Below, piece after piece: positions 1 through 6,634 of a stretch of 13,406 nt of DNA (position 1 is the first letter of the stretch; every line of letters starts with the position of its first letter). Under the pieces are notes generated by a model. That model was not told the origin of the DNA and did not search any database. It saw only the letters and a list, made by a program, of their open reading frames with translations. The stretch spans positions 1 through 13,406 of the forward strand of contig JAQTMD010000021.1 in NCBI GenBank assembly GCA_028714595.1. Direction: 5' to 3'. This DNA is from Candidatus Omnitrophota bacterium. GTDB lineage: Bacteria; Omnitrophota; Gorgyraeia; Gygaellales; Profunditerraquicolaceae. The translations under genes and the position numbers were made by a program.

Positions 1-94
1 GGAACATTTGCAAGTATCCAAAATAGATAATAGTTCAATTCTAATAAAAGGTTCCCGAGGAATGGCTTTGGAACGCACCTTGATTTTTTTGTAA
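1..94 (+). CDS. murF: 3' end of MurF (UDP-MurNAc-tripeptide:D-Ala-D-Ala ligase), partial
   Basis: The frame starting at base 2 is open from the left edge to a TAA at 92-94 and gives 30 residues. They contain the stretch ILIKGSRGMALERTL, which matches the conserved C-terminal end of MurF (pattern LVKGSRxxxME). MurF adds D-Ala-D-Ala to the UDP-MurNAc peptide in the cytoplasm, the last soluble step of peptidoglycan precursor synthesis. The ATP-binding and substrate domains lie outside the window. An intrinsic terminator follows 23 bp after the stop, as expected for a real gene end. Codon use is AT-rich and quite unlike all genes to the right of 340, so this fragment comes from another genome or another compositional domain. 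The identification rests on a short motif, hence moderate confidence. Confidence 0.72.
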   Translation, partial: EHLQVSKIDNSSILIKGSRGMALERTLIFL

Positions 95-117
95 AACAGA
101 CTTACAATTGTATTACC

Positions 118-149
118 AACGCTATCGTATTTTATGATGGCGTTTTTTT
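118..149 (+). terminator. Rho-independent terminator after murF
   Basis: A 12-bp stem with two G-T wobbles (118-129 pairing with 133-144), a loop of three T, and an unbroken T run at 143-149. On the + strand the T run directly follows the stem. On the minus strand there is no T run, so it acts only for + transcription, ending the murF transcript. Confidence 0.82.
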
Positions 150-246
150 GATTTGTATATTTTAATTATTTTTTATGCAATACTTAATTGAAATAATGTG
201 GCAATAGAAGTGGTTGTATAAAACTGCAAACTGGTAGGCACTGGTT

Positions 247-274
247 AGGTTTTACTTATAAAAACCTTATTTTT
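247..274 (+). terminator. Weak AT-rich hairpin with T run
   Basis: AGGTTTT at 247-253 pairs perfectly with AAAACCT at 261-267 across a 7-nt loop and is followed by TATTTTT. The stem has only two G-C pairs, so termination would be weak. It may instead be part of the leader region of the gene starting at 305. Confidence 0.22.
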
Positions 275-279
275 GTCTG

Positions 280-285
280 TATAAT
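280..285 (+). promoter_or_regulatory. Consensus -10 box (TATAAT) before the 305 start
   Basis: An exact TATAAT lies 20 bp before the ATG at 305, with the expected start of transcription near 292. No good -35 sits 16-18 bp upstream (TTATAA at 257-262 is the nearest). The position after the murF terminator and before a start codon makes a promoter plausible; the sigma type cannot be told. Confidence 0.35.
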
Positions 286-290
286 AGATT

Positions 291-1406
291 CTAAATACAC
301 AAACATGAATACTCAATTAATAACAAAAACAATTCACACAGGATCTGGATGATTATAGCCGACTGGCCGAATCCCTGCCCCATCCAGATATCCATGATCC
401 GTCCGGCGCTCGTTGCCACGAACAAAAACAGCGGCGCGGTAATGCATGACAGGTACTTGGTGCTCTGCAGGTATGCCTCGACCAGTTTCTTGTGCTCCTG
501 CCTGGCATGGATCTCGGAAAAGGCAGGCACCAGCGCCGAGACCAGGAGCGCCGGGATCGCCATCGCGTACGATACTACGCTGGAACCAAGCTGGTAGACG
601 GTGACCAGGCCGATAGTCAGGAAATAGGTGATCAGGATCTTGTCCGTCTGGCTCGTGACCGTGCCTGAGATGCGGGTAACCTGGACCTTGAAACCGAAGG
701 AAAAGATGCGTTTGAAGGTCGCGGTGTCCCAGGAGAACGGGTCAAACGCCAGCTGCGGCAGAAGATGATGGGCCGCGAAGATACCGACTATCGCCGTGAG
801 GACGAACACGATGGCATTGGTCAGTATCAGGCCTGCCAGGCCAAACCCCTGTTCCAGGAAAAACAGGGTGCCTGCGACCGTGACCGTTGACATGGCCATC
901 GCGATTTTGTTGGAGATGTCCATGCGCTGCATCCCTGACTGCACCGCCAGAAACGGCCCCATGGCATCGGAACCGCAGAAAACAGCGATGCCCAGCAGGA
1001 ACACGAACTTTGCCTCGGGCCTTAAGGCAGGCGGGATCTTGAGGAATTCCATAAGCGGCCCGATGCAAACAAAGCTCAAAGCCAGAACGAGCAGGCCGAA
1101 CAGCGCATAAAAGGCAAACCCCGTGTTCACCAGGCGGTTGACGGCGGCGTAGTCTTTTTTCGCCTCGAACTCGGAGATGTATTTCACGAAGGAGGAGCCG
1201 ACGCCGAAATCGAGCAGGCCGAAGTATCCGGTGATCACCCCGACCAGGGCCCAGACCGCGTAGCGCTCTACCCCGACGCGGCCGATGATATAGGGCGTCA
1301 AAAGCACGCCGATCGCCACGAACCAGATCCTGCCCAGCACGTTGTAGAACGTGTTGACGATGACCTTATCCGATACCTTTTTAGGCTGCTTGAGGTACTC
1401 CTGCAT
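291..1406 (-). CDS. Wzx-type polysaccharide flippase, C-terminally truncated
   Basis: A multi-pass membrane protein of the polysaccharide-transport branch of the MOP superfamily. Such proteins flip undecaprenyl-linked oligosaccharides across the inner membrane. The N-terminal half shows the usual pattern: a first helix after NTFYNVLGRIW, then LLDFGVGSSFVKYISE, and later QTDKILITYFL and an ALVPAFSEIHAR loop. Homology stops about residue 356 of 371; the last 15 residues come from the AT-rich DNA, and a normal member would run about 60-130 residues further, so the last helices are missing. ATG at 1406 is preferred over TTG at 1412 because an AAGG lies 9 nt upstream of the ATG. The start overlaps the 3' end of the polymerase gene by 26 bp, indicating translational coupling. 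As drawn, the product is probably not functional. Confidence 0.85.
   Translation of the reverse strand: MQEYLKQPKKVSDKVIVNTFYNVLGRIWFVAIGVLLTPYIIGRVGVERYAVWALVGVITGYFGLLDFGVGSSFVKYISEFEAKKDYAAVNRLVNTGFAFYALFGLLVLALSFVCIGPLMEFLKIPPALRPEAKFVFLLGIAVFCGSDAMGPFLAVQSGMQRMDISNKIAMAMSTVTVAGTLFFLEQGFGLAGLILTNAIVFVLTAIVGIFAAHHLLPQLAFDPFSWDTATFKRIFSFGFKVQVTRISGTVTSQTDKILITYFLTIGLVTVYQLGSSVVSYAMAIPALLVSALVPAFSEIHARQEHKKLVEAYLQSTKYLSCITAPLFLFVATSAGRIMDIWMGQGFGQSAIIIQILCELFLLLIEYSCLCI
305..352 (+). pseudogene. 5' end of a probable Cys/Met-metabolism PLP enzyme, cut at the junction
   Basis: ATG at 305 opens a frame reading MNTQLITKTIHTG before it leaves the AT-rich DNA, then three foreign codons and a TGA at 350-352. 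The pattern TKxIHxG close to the N-terminus is typical of cystathionine gamma-synthase/lyase and O-acetyl- or O-succinylhomoserine sulfhydrylase enzymes, which carry PLP and act in methionine and cysteine metabolism. There is no Shine-Dalgarno sequence, only an A-rich leader, a common state in Bacteroidota. Only about 13 residues remain, so the family call is tentative. The gene is broken at 336-346 by the same join that truncates the flippase on the other strand. Confidence 0.45.
336..346. other. Compositional breakpoint (chimeric or rearrangement junction)
   Basis: Left of this point the DNA is about 29% G+C; immediately right it has the GC-rich, regular coding pattern seen for the next 13 kb. 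Two genes on opposite strands lose their homology here at the same spot: the + strand PLP-enzyme start (305) and the minus-strand flippase. No insertion-sequence ends, target duplication, tRNA or attachment-like repeat is visible around the point, which favours an assembly join over a transposition event. Confidence 0.7.
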
Positions 1407-2760
1407 TGGCAAGTGCCTTTTCTTCTTCTACCACGTCGGGGAGTGCTATCACCAGCGCTGCCAGGAACCAGAACGGCTCCATGATCCTGATGAGGATGAA
1501 TACTGCCGCGCCCAGGGACTGGAATAACAGCGCCGTAAAACCGCAGAGAAAACCCAGGCTCACGGCTTTTAGGAAATCGTCTTCCGATTCCCGGTAGGTC
1601 CGCAGCGCGAACCGGAACAAAAGAATGATCAACCACATGAAACTGGCGAACCCCACCAGCCCGGTTTCGATCATGACGCGCGTATACTGATTATCGATGA
1701 CGCTGCCGCCGGGCACGCCGTAGCCTATGAGCGGCTTGTTCCTCATCTTGCGCAGCGCCTTCTGCCAGGCATCGATCCGCTCCGACGTCGATTCGGAGAC
1801 ATATACCTTCTTGCCGAAGAACCTGTACGAGCGCTCGGGCGCGAAGGTGTTCTCCGCCCGTTCAAAGACCTTCCTGGGCATTACCGAAGGCAGCAATACG
1901 ACGGCAAGCACGGCGACGATGATCAGGGGCAGGCGCGCCTTGCGGTTCAGGAGGATGAATGCGCAGATCATGGGAATGAAGCTTATCCATCCTTCGCGGG
2001 AAAGCGTCAGCACGAACGGGATGACCGCAAACCCGAAAAACGCCCACCACATGAACCGCAGTTTCTTGTCCTTCGCGTAGATCGAGAGCGCAAGGATCAT
2101 GGCCATCATCAGGTTCAGGTATCCGGCAAAGGTATTGGGCTCTCCTCCCTCTATTTCGAACGGCGCGGTCAGTCGCTGTCCCGACGGTATCTGGGTCCAG
2201 GCGATGATGCAGACGACAAAGGCGGTCGCCATCATGACGTAGACGAAGACCTTGGCCTGGCGCACCGAACGCAGGTTATTGCCGACCATGAAATAGATCA
2301 GGTAGTATTCGAAATACTTAAGCAGGTAGAAGAACGAGTCTTTGAGCAGGATCGAGCCGCCCATGAGCGCCACGAGCGTCGAGATAAGGCAGATGGTAAA
2401 GTACGTCAGGATCGGCACGTTCAGGGGGTTCTTGCGGAACAACCCCAGTTCTTTTTTGACGGCCATCTTCGCCATCCAGCCGAAAAAGATGATGAACACG
2501 AACAGGTCTTCGATCCTGATATTGACGGAGCGGGTCGCGGCCTTGCCCGCGCGCAGTTCCGGCGACAGGAGCATCGACAGGATCACGATGATCAGCGCCA
2601 GGTTCGTATTGACGAAGGCGATGACGAAGACGATGCCGGCGAGAAACAGCACGAGGGCGTTCTGGATGGGGAAGCCGAAGATGATGAAGACGAACAGCAG
2701 GCAGGTGACTGCCGAAAAGACTAATATCTGGAGGGGTATCCTTCCCGACGTGTCTGGCAT
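1381..2760 (-). CDS. O-antigen ligase / Wzy-type polysaccharide polymerase
   Basis: A 459-residue integral membrane protein with about ten to twelve hydrophobic helices and a large periplasmic loop near residues 290-360. That loop carries features of the Wzy_C (O-antigen ligase/polymerase) family: SR at 254-255, R328 and W332, PLIGYG at 343-348, DNQY at 356-359 and ETGL at 365-368. Such proteins join lipid-linked repeat units into polymer, or ligate polymer to an acceptor, on the periplasmic side. With a Wzc-type protein upstream and a flippase downstream the polymerase role is more likely. The only in-frame start is ATG at 2760. It has no recognisable Shine-Dalgarno; instead a 15-nt palindrome ends 3 nt before it. 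Sequence alone does not separate polymerase from ligase. Confidence 0.85.
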   Translation of the reverse strand: MPDTSGRIPLQILVFSAVTCLLFVFIIFGFPIQNALVLFLAGIVFVIAFVNTNLALIIVILSMLLSPELRAGKAATRSVNIRIEDLFVFIIFFGWMAKMAVKKELGLFRKNPLNVPILTYFTICLISTLVALMGGSILLKDSFFYLLKYFEYYLIYFMVGNNLRSVRQAKVFVYVMMATAFVVCIIAWTQIPSGQRLTAPFEIEGGEPNTFAGYLNLMMAMILALSIYAKDKKLRFMWWAFFGFAVIPFVLTLSREGWISFIPMICAFILLNRKARLPLIIVAVLAVVLLPSVMPRKVFERAENTFAPERSYRFFGKKVYVSESTSERIDAWQKALRKMRNKPLIGYGVPGGSVIDNQYTRVMIETGLVGFASFMWLIILLFRFALRTYRESEDDFLKAVSLGFLCGFTALLFQSLGAAVFILIRIMEPFWFLAALVIALPDVVEEEKALANAGVPQAA

Positions 2761-2763
2761 GGC

Positions 2764-2778
2764 GTTATAGCCTATAAC
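2764..2778. promoter_or_regulatory. 15-nt perfect dyad before the polymerase start
   Basis: GTTATAG-C-CTATAAC has 7-bp arms around one central base, 3 nt upstream of the ATG at 2760 and just downstream of the terminator at 2779-2805. It occupies the place where a ribosome binding site would be. It could be an operator, a small RNA hairpin hiding the start, or a chance palindrome. Confidence 0.35.
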
Positions 2779-2805
2779 AAAAAGCGGGGCTGCTGTGAGG
2801 CCCCG
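2776..2805 (-). terminator. Intrinsic terminator between wzc and the polymerase gene
   Basis: Read on the minus strand, CGGGGC (2805-2800), a 9-nt loop and GCCCCG (2790-2785) form a 6-bp all-GC stem, followed by CTTTTTGTTAT. It lies 55 bp past the wzc stop. A second dyad, GCGCAT/ATGCGC at 2829-2845, lies between. The stem is short, so it may attenuate rather than fully stop transcription into the polymerase and flippase genes. Confidence 0.68.
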
Positions 2806-2859
2806 TAACCGATTCTCGTTCCCCGGCCGCGCATGCGGAATGCGCCGTACGGCCCTTTT

Positions 2860-4845
2860 TCAGGATTTCCCCGGACCGGCTTTCTTGCGTGCGAGCTTGT
2901 CGTCTTCTTTGGAGTAATATTTATACTTCTTGTAATACGGATACGGGGACACGAGTTCCGCCTGGGGCATGGTGTGGTTGAGCACCACGCCGAGGATCTT
3001 GGCGCCCACTGCCTCAAGCTGGACCTTGGTGCGCATCAGGCCTTCCCTGCCGGTCCTGCCGATCTCATAGACGATGACCACGCCGTCGACTTTGGCGGCC
3101 AGGAGGCTGGCATCGGTCACCGGTAATACCGGCGGCGTATCGAACAGGATGACGTCGAACCTGCCTTTGAGCTGATTGACGATGTCGCCCATCGCTTTTG
3201 ACTCCAGGACCTCGACCGGATTGGACGGCAGACGGCCGGACGGCATGATCCAGATGTTTTCCATGCCGGGCGTCTTTCTGATCTGGTCGAATCCCAGGTC
3301 GCCCAGGAGAATATCGGTGATATTATACAGCACTTCGTCCAGGCCCGCCACGCCGCGCACCAGCTCGCTGACGCCCGGCTCCCGCTTTATCCCGAACATC
3401 TTGGCCAGGATCGGCCGGCGCAGGTCGGTGGAAACCAGCAGGGTCTTCAAGCCTATCTGGGCCATGACCAGTCCCAGGTTACAGGTCACGGTGCTCTTTC
3501 CTTCCCGGGGTCCGGAACTGGTGATGATGATCGCCTTTTTCGAGGAGTTGAGCTTCAGGTTGGTATGGATGTTCCTGAACGCCTCGGTCGTGGGCAACTG
3601 GGGCTTGAAGTGGGCGAAGAGATGCACGAACCGCTCTTCGGAGTCGGTCTTGCTCGGGGGGGCGAACTGCTCTCTCAGACGGTTCAGCAGCGTATAGGTC
3701 CTGTTCTCCCATTCGATCGGCGGCACCACGCCGAGCACCTGCAGTTTGATCACGTTTTCCACGTCTTCGATGGTACCGATCGAGGTATCCATGGTCTCGA
3801 AAATGAACGCCAGCGCCACGCCCAGAACCAGCCCCAGAAAAGAGGCCATGATGATCTTCAGGGTCCGGTCGCCGGTTACCGGCCGCTCCGGCAGGACCCC
3901 GCGCTCGACGAACGAGACATCGCTGACCTTCTGCGCCTCGGTGATCCTGGCCTCCTCGAGTTTTTCCTTGAGCATCTCGAACAGCTTCTTGTTGACCTCG
4001 ATCTCCCTGAGCAGGCGGGCGTATTCCAGCTGTTTGCCCGAGACGCCCTGGATCTGCGACTCAAGGCTCCTGATCTGGTCCCGCAGCTGGATCACCTGGG
4101 GGTGCCGGTCGGTATATTTCTGCAAAAGCTCGGCCAGTTTGAACTGCAGTTCCACGAGCCGGTCTTCGATGGGCGCTGCGAGCTTTACCATCTCCGCGCC
4201 TTCCCCGAAATGCTGAAGCTTTTCGTCTTCGGACTTGCGCAGGTTGGTCTCAAGATTTTTCAATTGATCTTCGATGAACTCGCGGGCATGGGCAGCCTGC
4301 TTGTTCTTCTCCCGCAGGTCCGCCTCGATGTACACCGTTGCGACGGTGTTGGCGACGGTCATGGCATCCCTGGGTTCGGGCGAATCCGCGGTGATCCTGA
4401 TCATGTTGGTGTTGGTGACGATCTCAACGGATATCTTTTCCTGCAGGTCGCTGACGACCTGGTTGACTTCCTCGATGTATTCCGGCCTGACATCCTCCGG
4501 CTCGATGTATGCGATCTCGCCCCCGCCCTGAAGGCCGTGTATCCATTCGTCTTTCAGCTTACCGGTGCGCAGGGCGACGTTCAGGACTACCGGAAAGCTT
4601 GAAACGAACTGCGACTCCGTGGTCATGACGTCCCCGGGGCTGTAGACGATCATCTCGGTCAAGAGCCCGGCGATGGTCTTACGCTGTTCGATCTTGACCA
4701 GGGCGCTGGACCGGTAAACCTTTTCTCCGGTGGTAAGGAAGATGATACTGGAAAGAGAAACCAGGACAAACGTGACGACAATGACCACCTTGCGTTTACG
4801 GAAGATACGCAGGTAATCCCGAAGATTGAGTTCGTATTGGGGCAC
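2860..4845 (-). CDS. wzc: Wzc-type polysaccharide co-polymerase with BY-kinase domain
   Basis: A 661-residue inner-membrane protein that sets chain length and helps export of capsular or exopolysaccharide; the cytoplasmic domain is a bacterial tyrosine autokinase. Order seen: helix 1 at about 19-38; a Wzz-type periplasmic domain; long coiled coil about 180-315; a proline motif LPERPVTG at 318-325; helix 2 at about 330-350; then the kinase with Walker A at 443-452 (K450), Walker A' VSTDLRRP at 471-478 (D474) and Walker B VILFDTPP at 565-572. A C-terminal tyrosine cluster (Y635, Y637, Y638, Y641, Y643, Y644) is the expected autophosphorylation site. The start is GTG at 4845, with AGGAGG at 4850-4855. 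It is the first gene of the minus-strand exopolysaccharide block; no separate phosphatase (Wzb) or outer-membrane export gene (Wza) is present in the window. Confidence 0.94.
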   Translation of the reverse strand: MPQYELNLRDYLRIFRKRKVVIVVTFVLVSLSSIIFLTTGEKVYRSSALVKIEQRKTIAGLLTEMIVYSPGDVMTTESQFVSSFPVVLNVALRTGKLKDEWIHGLQGGGEIAYIEPEDVRPEYIEEVNQVVSDLQEKISVEIVTNTNMIRITADSPEPRDAMTVANTVATVYIEADLREKNKQAAHAREFIEDQLKNLETNLRKSEDEKLQHFGEGAEMVKLAAPIEDRLVELQFKLAELLQKYTDRHPQVIQLRDQIRSLESQIQGVSGKQLEYARLLREIEVNKKLFEMLKEKLEEARITEAQKVSDVSFVERGVLPERPVTGDRTLKIIMASFLGLVLGVALAFIFETMDTSIGTIEDVENVIKLQVLGVVPPIEWENRTYTLLNRLREQFAPPSKTDSEERFVHLFAHFKPQLPTTEAFRNIHTNLKLNSSKKAIIITSSGPREGKSTVTCNLGLVMAQIGLKTLLVSTDLRRPILAKMFGIKREPGVSELVRGVAGLDEVLYNITDILLGDLGFDQIRKTPGMENIWIMPSGRLPSNPVEVLESKAMGDIVNQLKGRFDVILFDTPPVLPVTDASLLAAKVDGVVIVYEIGRTGREGLMRTKVQLEAVGAKILGVVLNHTMPQAELVSPYPYYKKYKYYSKEDDKLARKKAGPGKS

Positions 4846-4867
4846 AAATCCTCCTGTCTATTGCTCT

Positions 4868-4896
4868 AACTTACCATAAAATCAATGGGTTAGCAA
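4868..4896 (-). promoter_or_regulatory. Candidate promoter for wzc
   Basis: On the minus strand TTGCTA (4896-4891) is separated by 17 nt from TAAGTT (4873-4868), with a TG one base before the -10. Each hexamer matches the sigma-70 consensus only partly (4/6 and 3/6). Transcription would start near 4861, about 15 nt before the start codon and just before the AGGAGG. Confidence 0.33.
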
Positions 4897-4914
4897 GAAA
4901 TTTTTAATGAGCAG

Positions 4915-4949
4915 ATGAGTTACGTCGCACTGCGTGCGACGTAACTCAT
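4915..4949. repeat. Perfect 16-bp inverted repeat in the divergent intergenic region
   Basis: Arms 4915-4930 and 4934-4949 are exact reverse complements around a TGC loop: ATGAGTTACGTCGCAC and its complement. The octamer GCACTGCG occurs at 4927-4934 and again at 4951-4958, 24 bp apart. Neither side carries a T run, so it is not an ordinary terminator. It sits between the wzc promoter candidate and the ABC promoter. It could be a binding site for a dimeric regulator of both units, a REP/MITE-like element, or an RNA structure. Confidence 0.8.
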
Positions 4950-5006
4950 AGCACTGCGAGGGAAATAGCTGTTGCGTCTGCGGATTAACTCAAGCGGACG
5001 ACCGTA

Positions 5007-5035
5007 TTGACCATACCGCCTTTTTCTGATACACT
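5007..5035 (+). promoter_or_regulatory. Sigma-70-type promoter for the ABC exporter
   Basis: TTGACC (5007-5012), a 17-nt spacer, a TG at 5027-5028 and TACACT (5030-5035) make an extended -10 promoter. The first transcribed base would fall at about 5042-5043, which is the start codon itself, so the transcript would be leaderless. Confidence 0.62.
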
Positions 5036-5042
5036 GCTCTTT

Positions 5043-5831
5043 ATGGTGAGCGTAGAAAATGTCTCCAAGATCTTTCCTGCTCCTTTCTCATTCTCCGGTC
5101 TCTTTTGCCCGCGGTCCAGAGACCGTTGTGCCGCGCACGCGCTTAACGGCATATCCTTTGACGTTGCCGGGGGAGAATCGCTGGCAATACTCGGCCCCAA
5201 TGGCGCCGGCAAAACCACGCTCTTAAAGATCATTGCAACGCTGGTCCTTCCCGACTCCGGCTCGGTGACGGTGGCAGGCCTTGCAGCGGGCAGCGCCGAC
5301 CGAAAGATAAGATCTCTCATCGGGTTCGTCTCCGGCGACGAACGCAGCTTCTACTGGCGCCTGACCGGAAGGCAAAACCTGGAGTTCTTTGCAGCCCTGT
5401 ACGGCCTTTCGAAGCAGGCGACGCGTTCCCGCATCGAGTACCTGCTTGACATTTTCTGCGTTGATTACGGGGACAGGCGGTTTGATTCGTATTCTTCCGG
5501 CATGCGCAGGCGTTTTGCCCTTATGCGCGCGCTGCTCCACGAGCCTGCGCTCATGCTCCTGGACGAACCCACGCAAAATCTGGATCATGCCTCGGCGGAC
5601 ATGGTGCGTTGTCTCATCAGGGATCGGCTGGCCCTCGGGAACAACACGACCGTGATCTTTACCACGCATAACCTGCAGGAGGCTGCGGATTCCGCCCAGC
5701 GGTTCCTCATCCTGGACAAGGGCAGGATTGCCGGGACAGGGACCCTGGATGCCCTGCGCCGGCAGGCAGGCGAACCGGGCGCAGACCTGGACCGCATCTA
5801 TCTGAAACTGACTGAAACGCACGTCCCATGA
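5043..5831 (+). CDS. ABC transporter ATP-binding protein (ABC-2 exporter type)
   Basis: A 262-residue ATPase powering the permease encoded next. Seen in order: Walker A GPNGAGKTT at 51-59; the region of the Q-loop, IGFVSGDE at 93-100, where the usual glutamine is replaced (S/G); the signature YSSGM at 150-154 in place of LSGGQ, as in DrrA/NodI-like exporters; Walker B LMLLDE at 170-175; D-loop; and the switch histidine H209. ATG at 5043 is chosen over an in-frame TTG at 5007 because the protein then begins MVSVENVSKIF, a normal ABC start, and because 5007 is the -35 box. No Shine-Dalgarno precedes it. The stop overlaps the permease start (ATGA). There is no Wzt-like carbohydrate-binding C-terminus. 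Substrate unknown: polysaccharide, lipid, drug or the peptide of the convergent operon are all possible. Confidence 0.9.
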   Translation: MVSVENVSKIFPAPFSFSGLFCPRSRDRCAAHALNGISFDVAGGESLAILGPNGAGKTTLLKIIATLVLPDSGSVTVAGLAAGSADRKIRSLIGFVSGDERSFYWRLTGRQNLEFFAALYGLSKQATRSRIEYLLDIFCVDYGDRRFDSYSSGMRRRFALMRALLHEPALMLLDEPTQNLDHASADMVRCLIRDRLALGNNTTVIFTTHNLQEAADSAQRFLILDKGRIAGTGTLDALRRQAGEPGADLDRIYLKLTETHVP

Positions 5832-6634
5832 TTAGACAAATTCTCGCCTTCCTCAAAAAAGACCTGCTCATCGAATCGAGCTACCCGCTGTCTTTTTTCT
5901 TCGACATCTTCAGCGTGCTGACCAGCGTCGTCTCGTACTTCTTCATCGATAAGCTTTTCGGGGGGCGCATGGCGCCGCAACTGGAGGAATTCGGCGTCAA
6001 CTACTTTTCCTACGTCCTGCTGGCGAGCGCTTTTTTCAGCTACGTGGGGATGGGGCTGGGATCGTTCGCGGGACAACTGCGCCAGGAGCAGCTGCAGGGA
6101 ACGCTTGAGGCCGTCATTGCCGCGCCCACAAGAACAGCGGTATTCCTGTTTTCCATGGCGGCCTGGAACGTCCTGCTTGCCACTATCAAATTGCTGGTAT
6201 TCATCATCGTCGGCATAAGCTGCTTTCGAATAGATTTCAGCCGGGCCAACGTCTTCTCGTGCCTGGCGGTCCTGGTCCTGGCCGTAACCTCTTTCAGCGC
6301 CCTGGGCATACTGTCAGCCAGTTTTGTCCTGGTGACCAAGCGCGGCAATCCCTTGAGCTGGCTGATAAGCAGCGCCGAAGGGCTCCTGGGCGGCGTCTAT
6401 TTCCCGGTCACCGTCCTTCCCGCCTGGCTGGCGTTCTTTTCCCGCCTTCTGCCGATCACCTACGCGATCAGGGCCATACAATACGCCTGCTTTCGCGGGT
6501 CTTCCATCACAGAGCTTCTTCCGCAGCTGGTGCCGCTTCTGATCTTTGCCGTCGTGCTCCTTCCGGTAAGCGTAAAGGTCTTTTCCCTGGCGCTTTGCCG
6601 GGCGCGCGCAAACGGTACGCTTGCCCAATTCTAA
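5828..6634 (+). CDS. ABC-2 type transporter permease
   Basis: A 268-residue membrane protein with about six hydrophobic segments (roughly 20-41, 58-78, 104-130, 143-168, 177-199, 232-255). Two ABC-2 hallmarks are visible: a coupling-helix-like QEQLQGTLEAVIAAPTR at 86-102 and GGVYFPVTVLPAWL at 188-201 before the last helix. It forms the membrane channel of an exporter with the ATPase upstream, whose stop codon it overlaps by 4 bp, so the two are translationally coupled. At its 3' end its TAA shares bases with the TAG of the nucleotidyltransferase on the other strand, so the two operons converge with no space for a terminator between them. Confidence 0.9.
   Translation: MIRQILAFLKKDLLIESSYPLSFFFDIFSVLTSVVSYFFIDKLFGGRMAPQLEEFGVNYFSYVLLASAFFSYVGMGLGSFAGQLRQEQLQGTLEAVIAAPTRTAVFLFSMAAWNVLLATIKLLVFIIVGISCFRIDFSRANVFSCLAVLVLAVTSFSALGILSASFVLVTKRGNPLSWLISSAEGLLGGVYFPVTVLPAWLAFFSRLLPITYAIRAIQYACFRGSSITELLPQLVPLLIFAVVLLPVSVKVFSLALCRARANGTLAQF

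Noticed and set aside
150..340. Insertion-sequence end causing the flippase truncation
   Set aside because: No transposase fragment, terminal inverted repeat or target duplication is visible; the AT-rich DNA reads instead as a murF end followed by another gene's start.
3565..4602. 345-codon open frame on the + strand
   Set aside because: It lies wholly antisense to wzc, whose domains and motifs are clear; it is low in recognisable motifs and reflects GC-rich codon bias.
4915..4949. Intrinsic terminator at the 16-bp hairpin
   Set aside because: There is no T run directly after the stem on either strand, and no gene ends there.
5007..5042. TTG start for the ABC ATPase at 5007
   Set aside because: This codon is part of the -35 box; the ATG at 5043 gives the normal N-terminus of the family.
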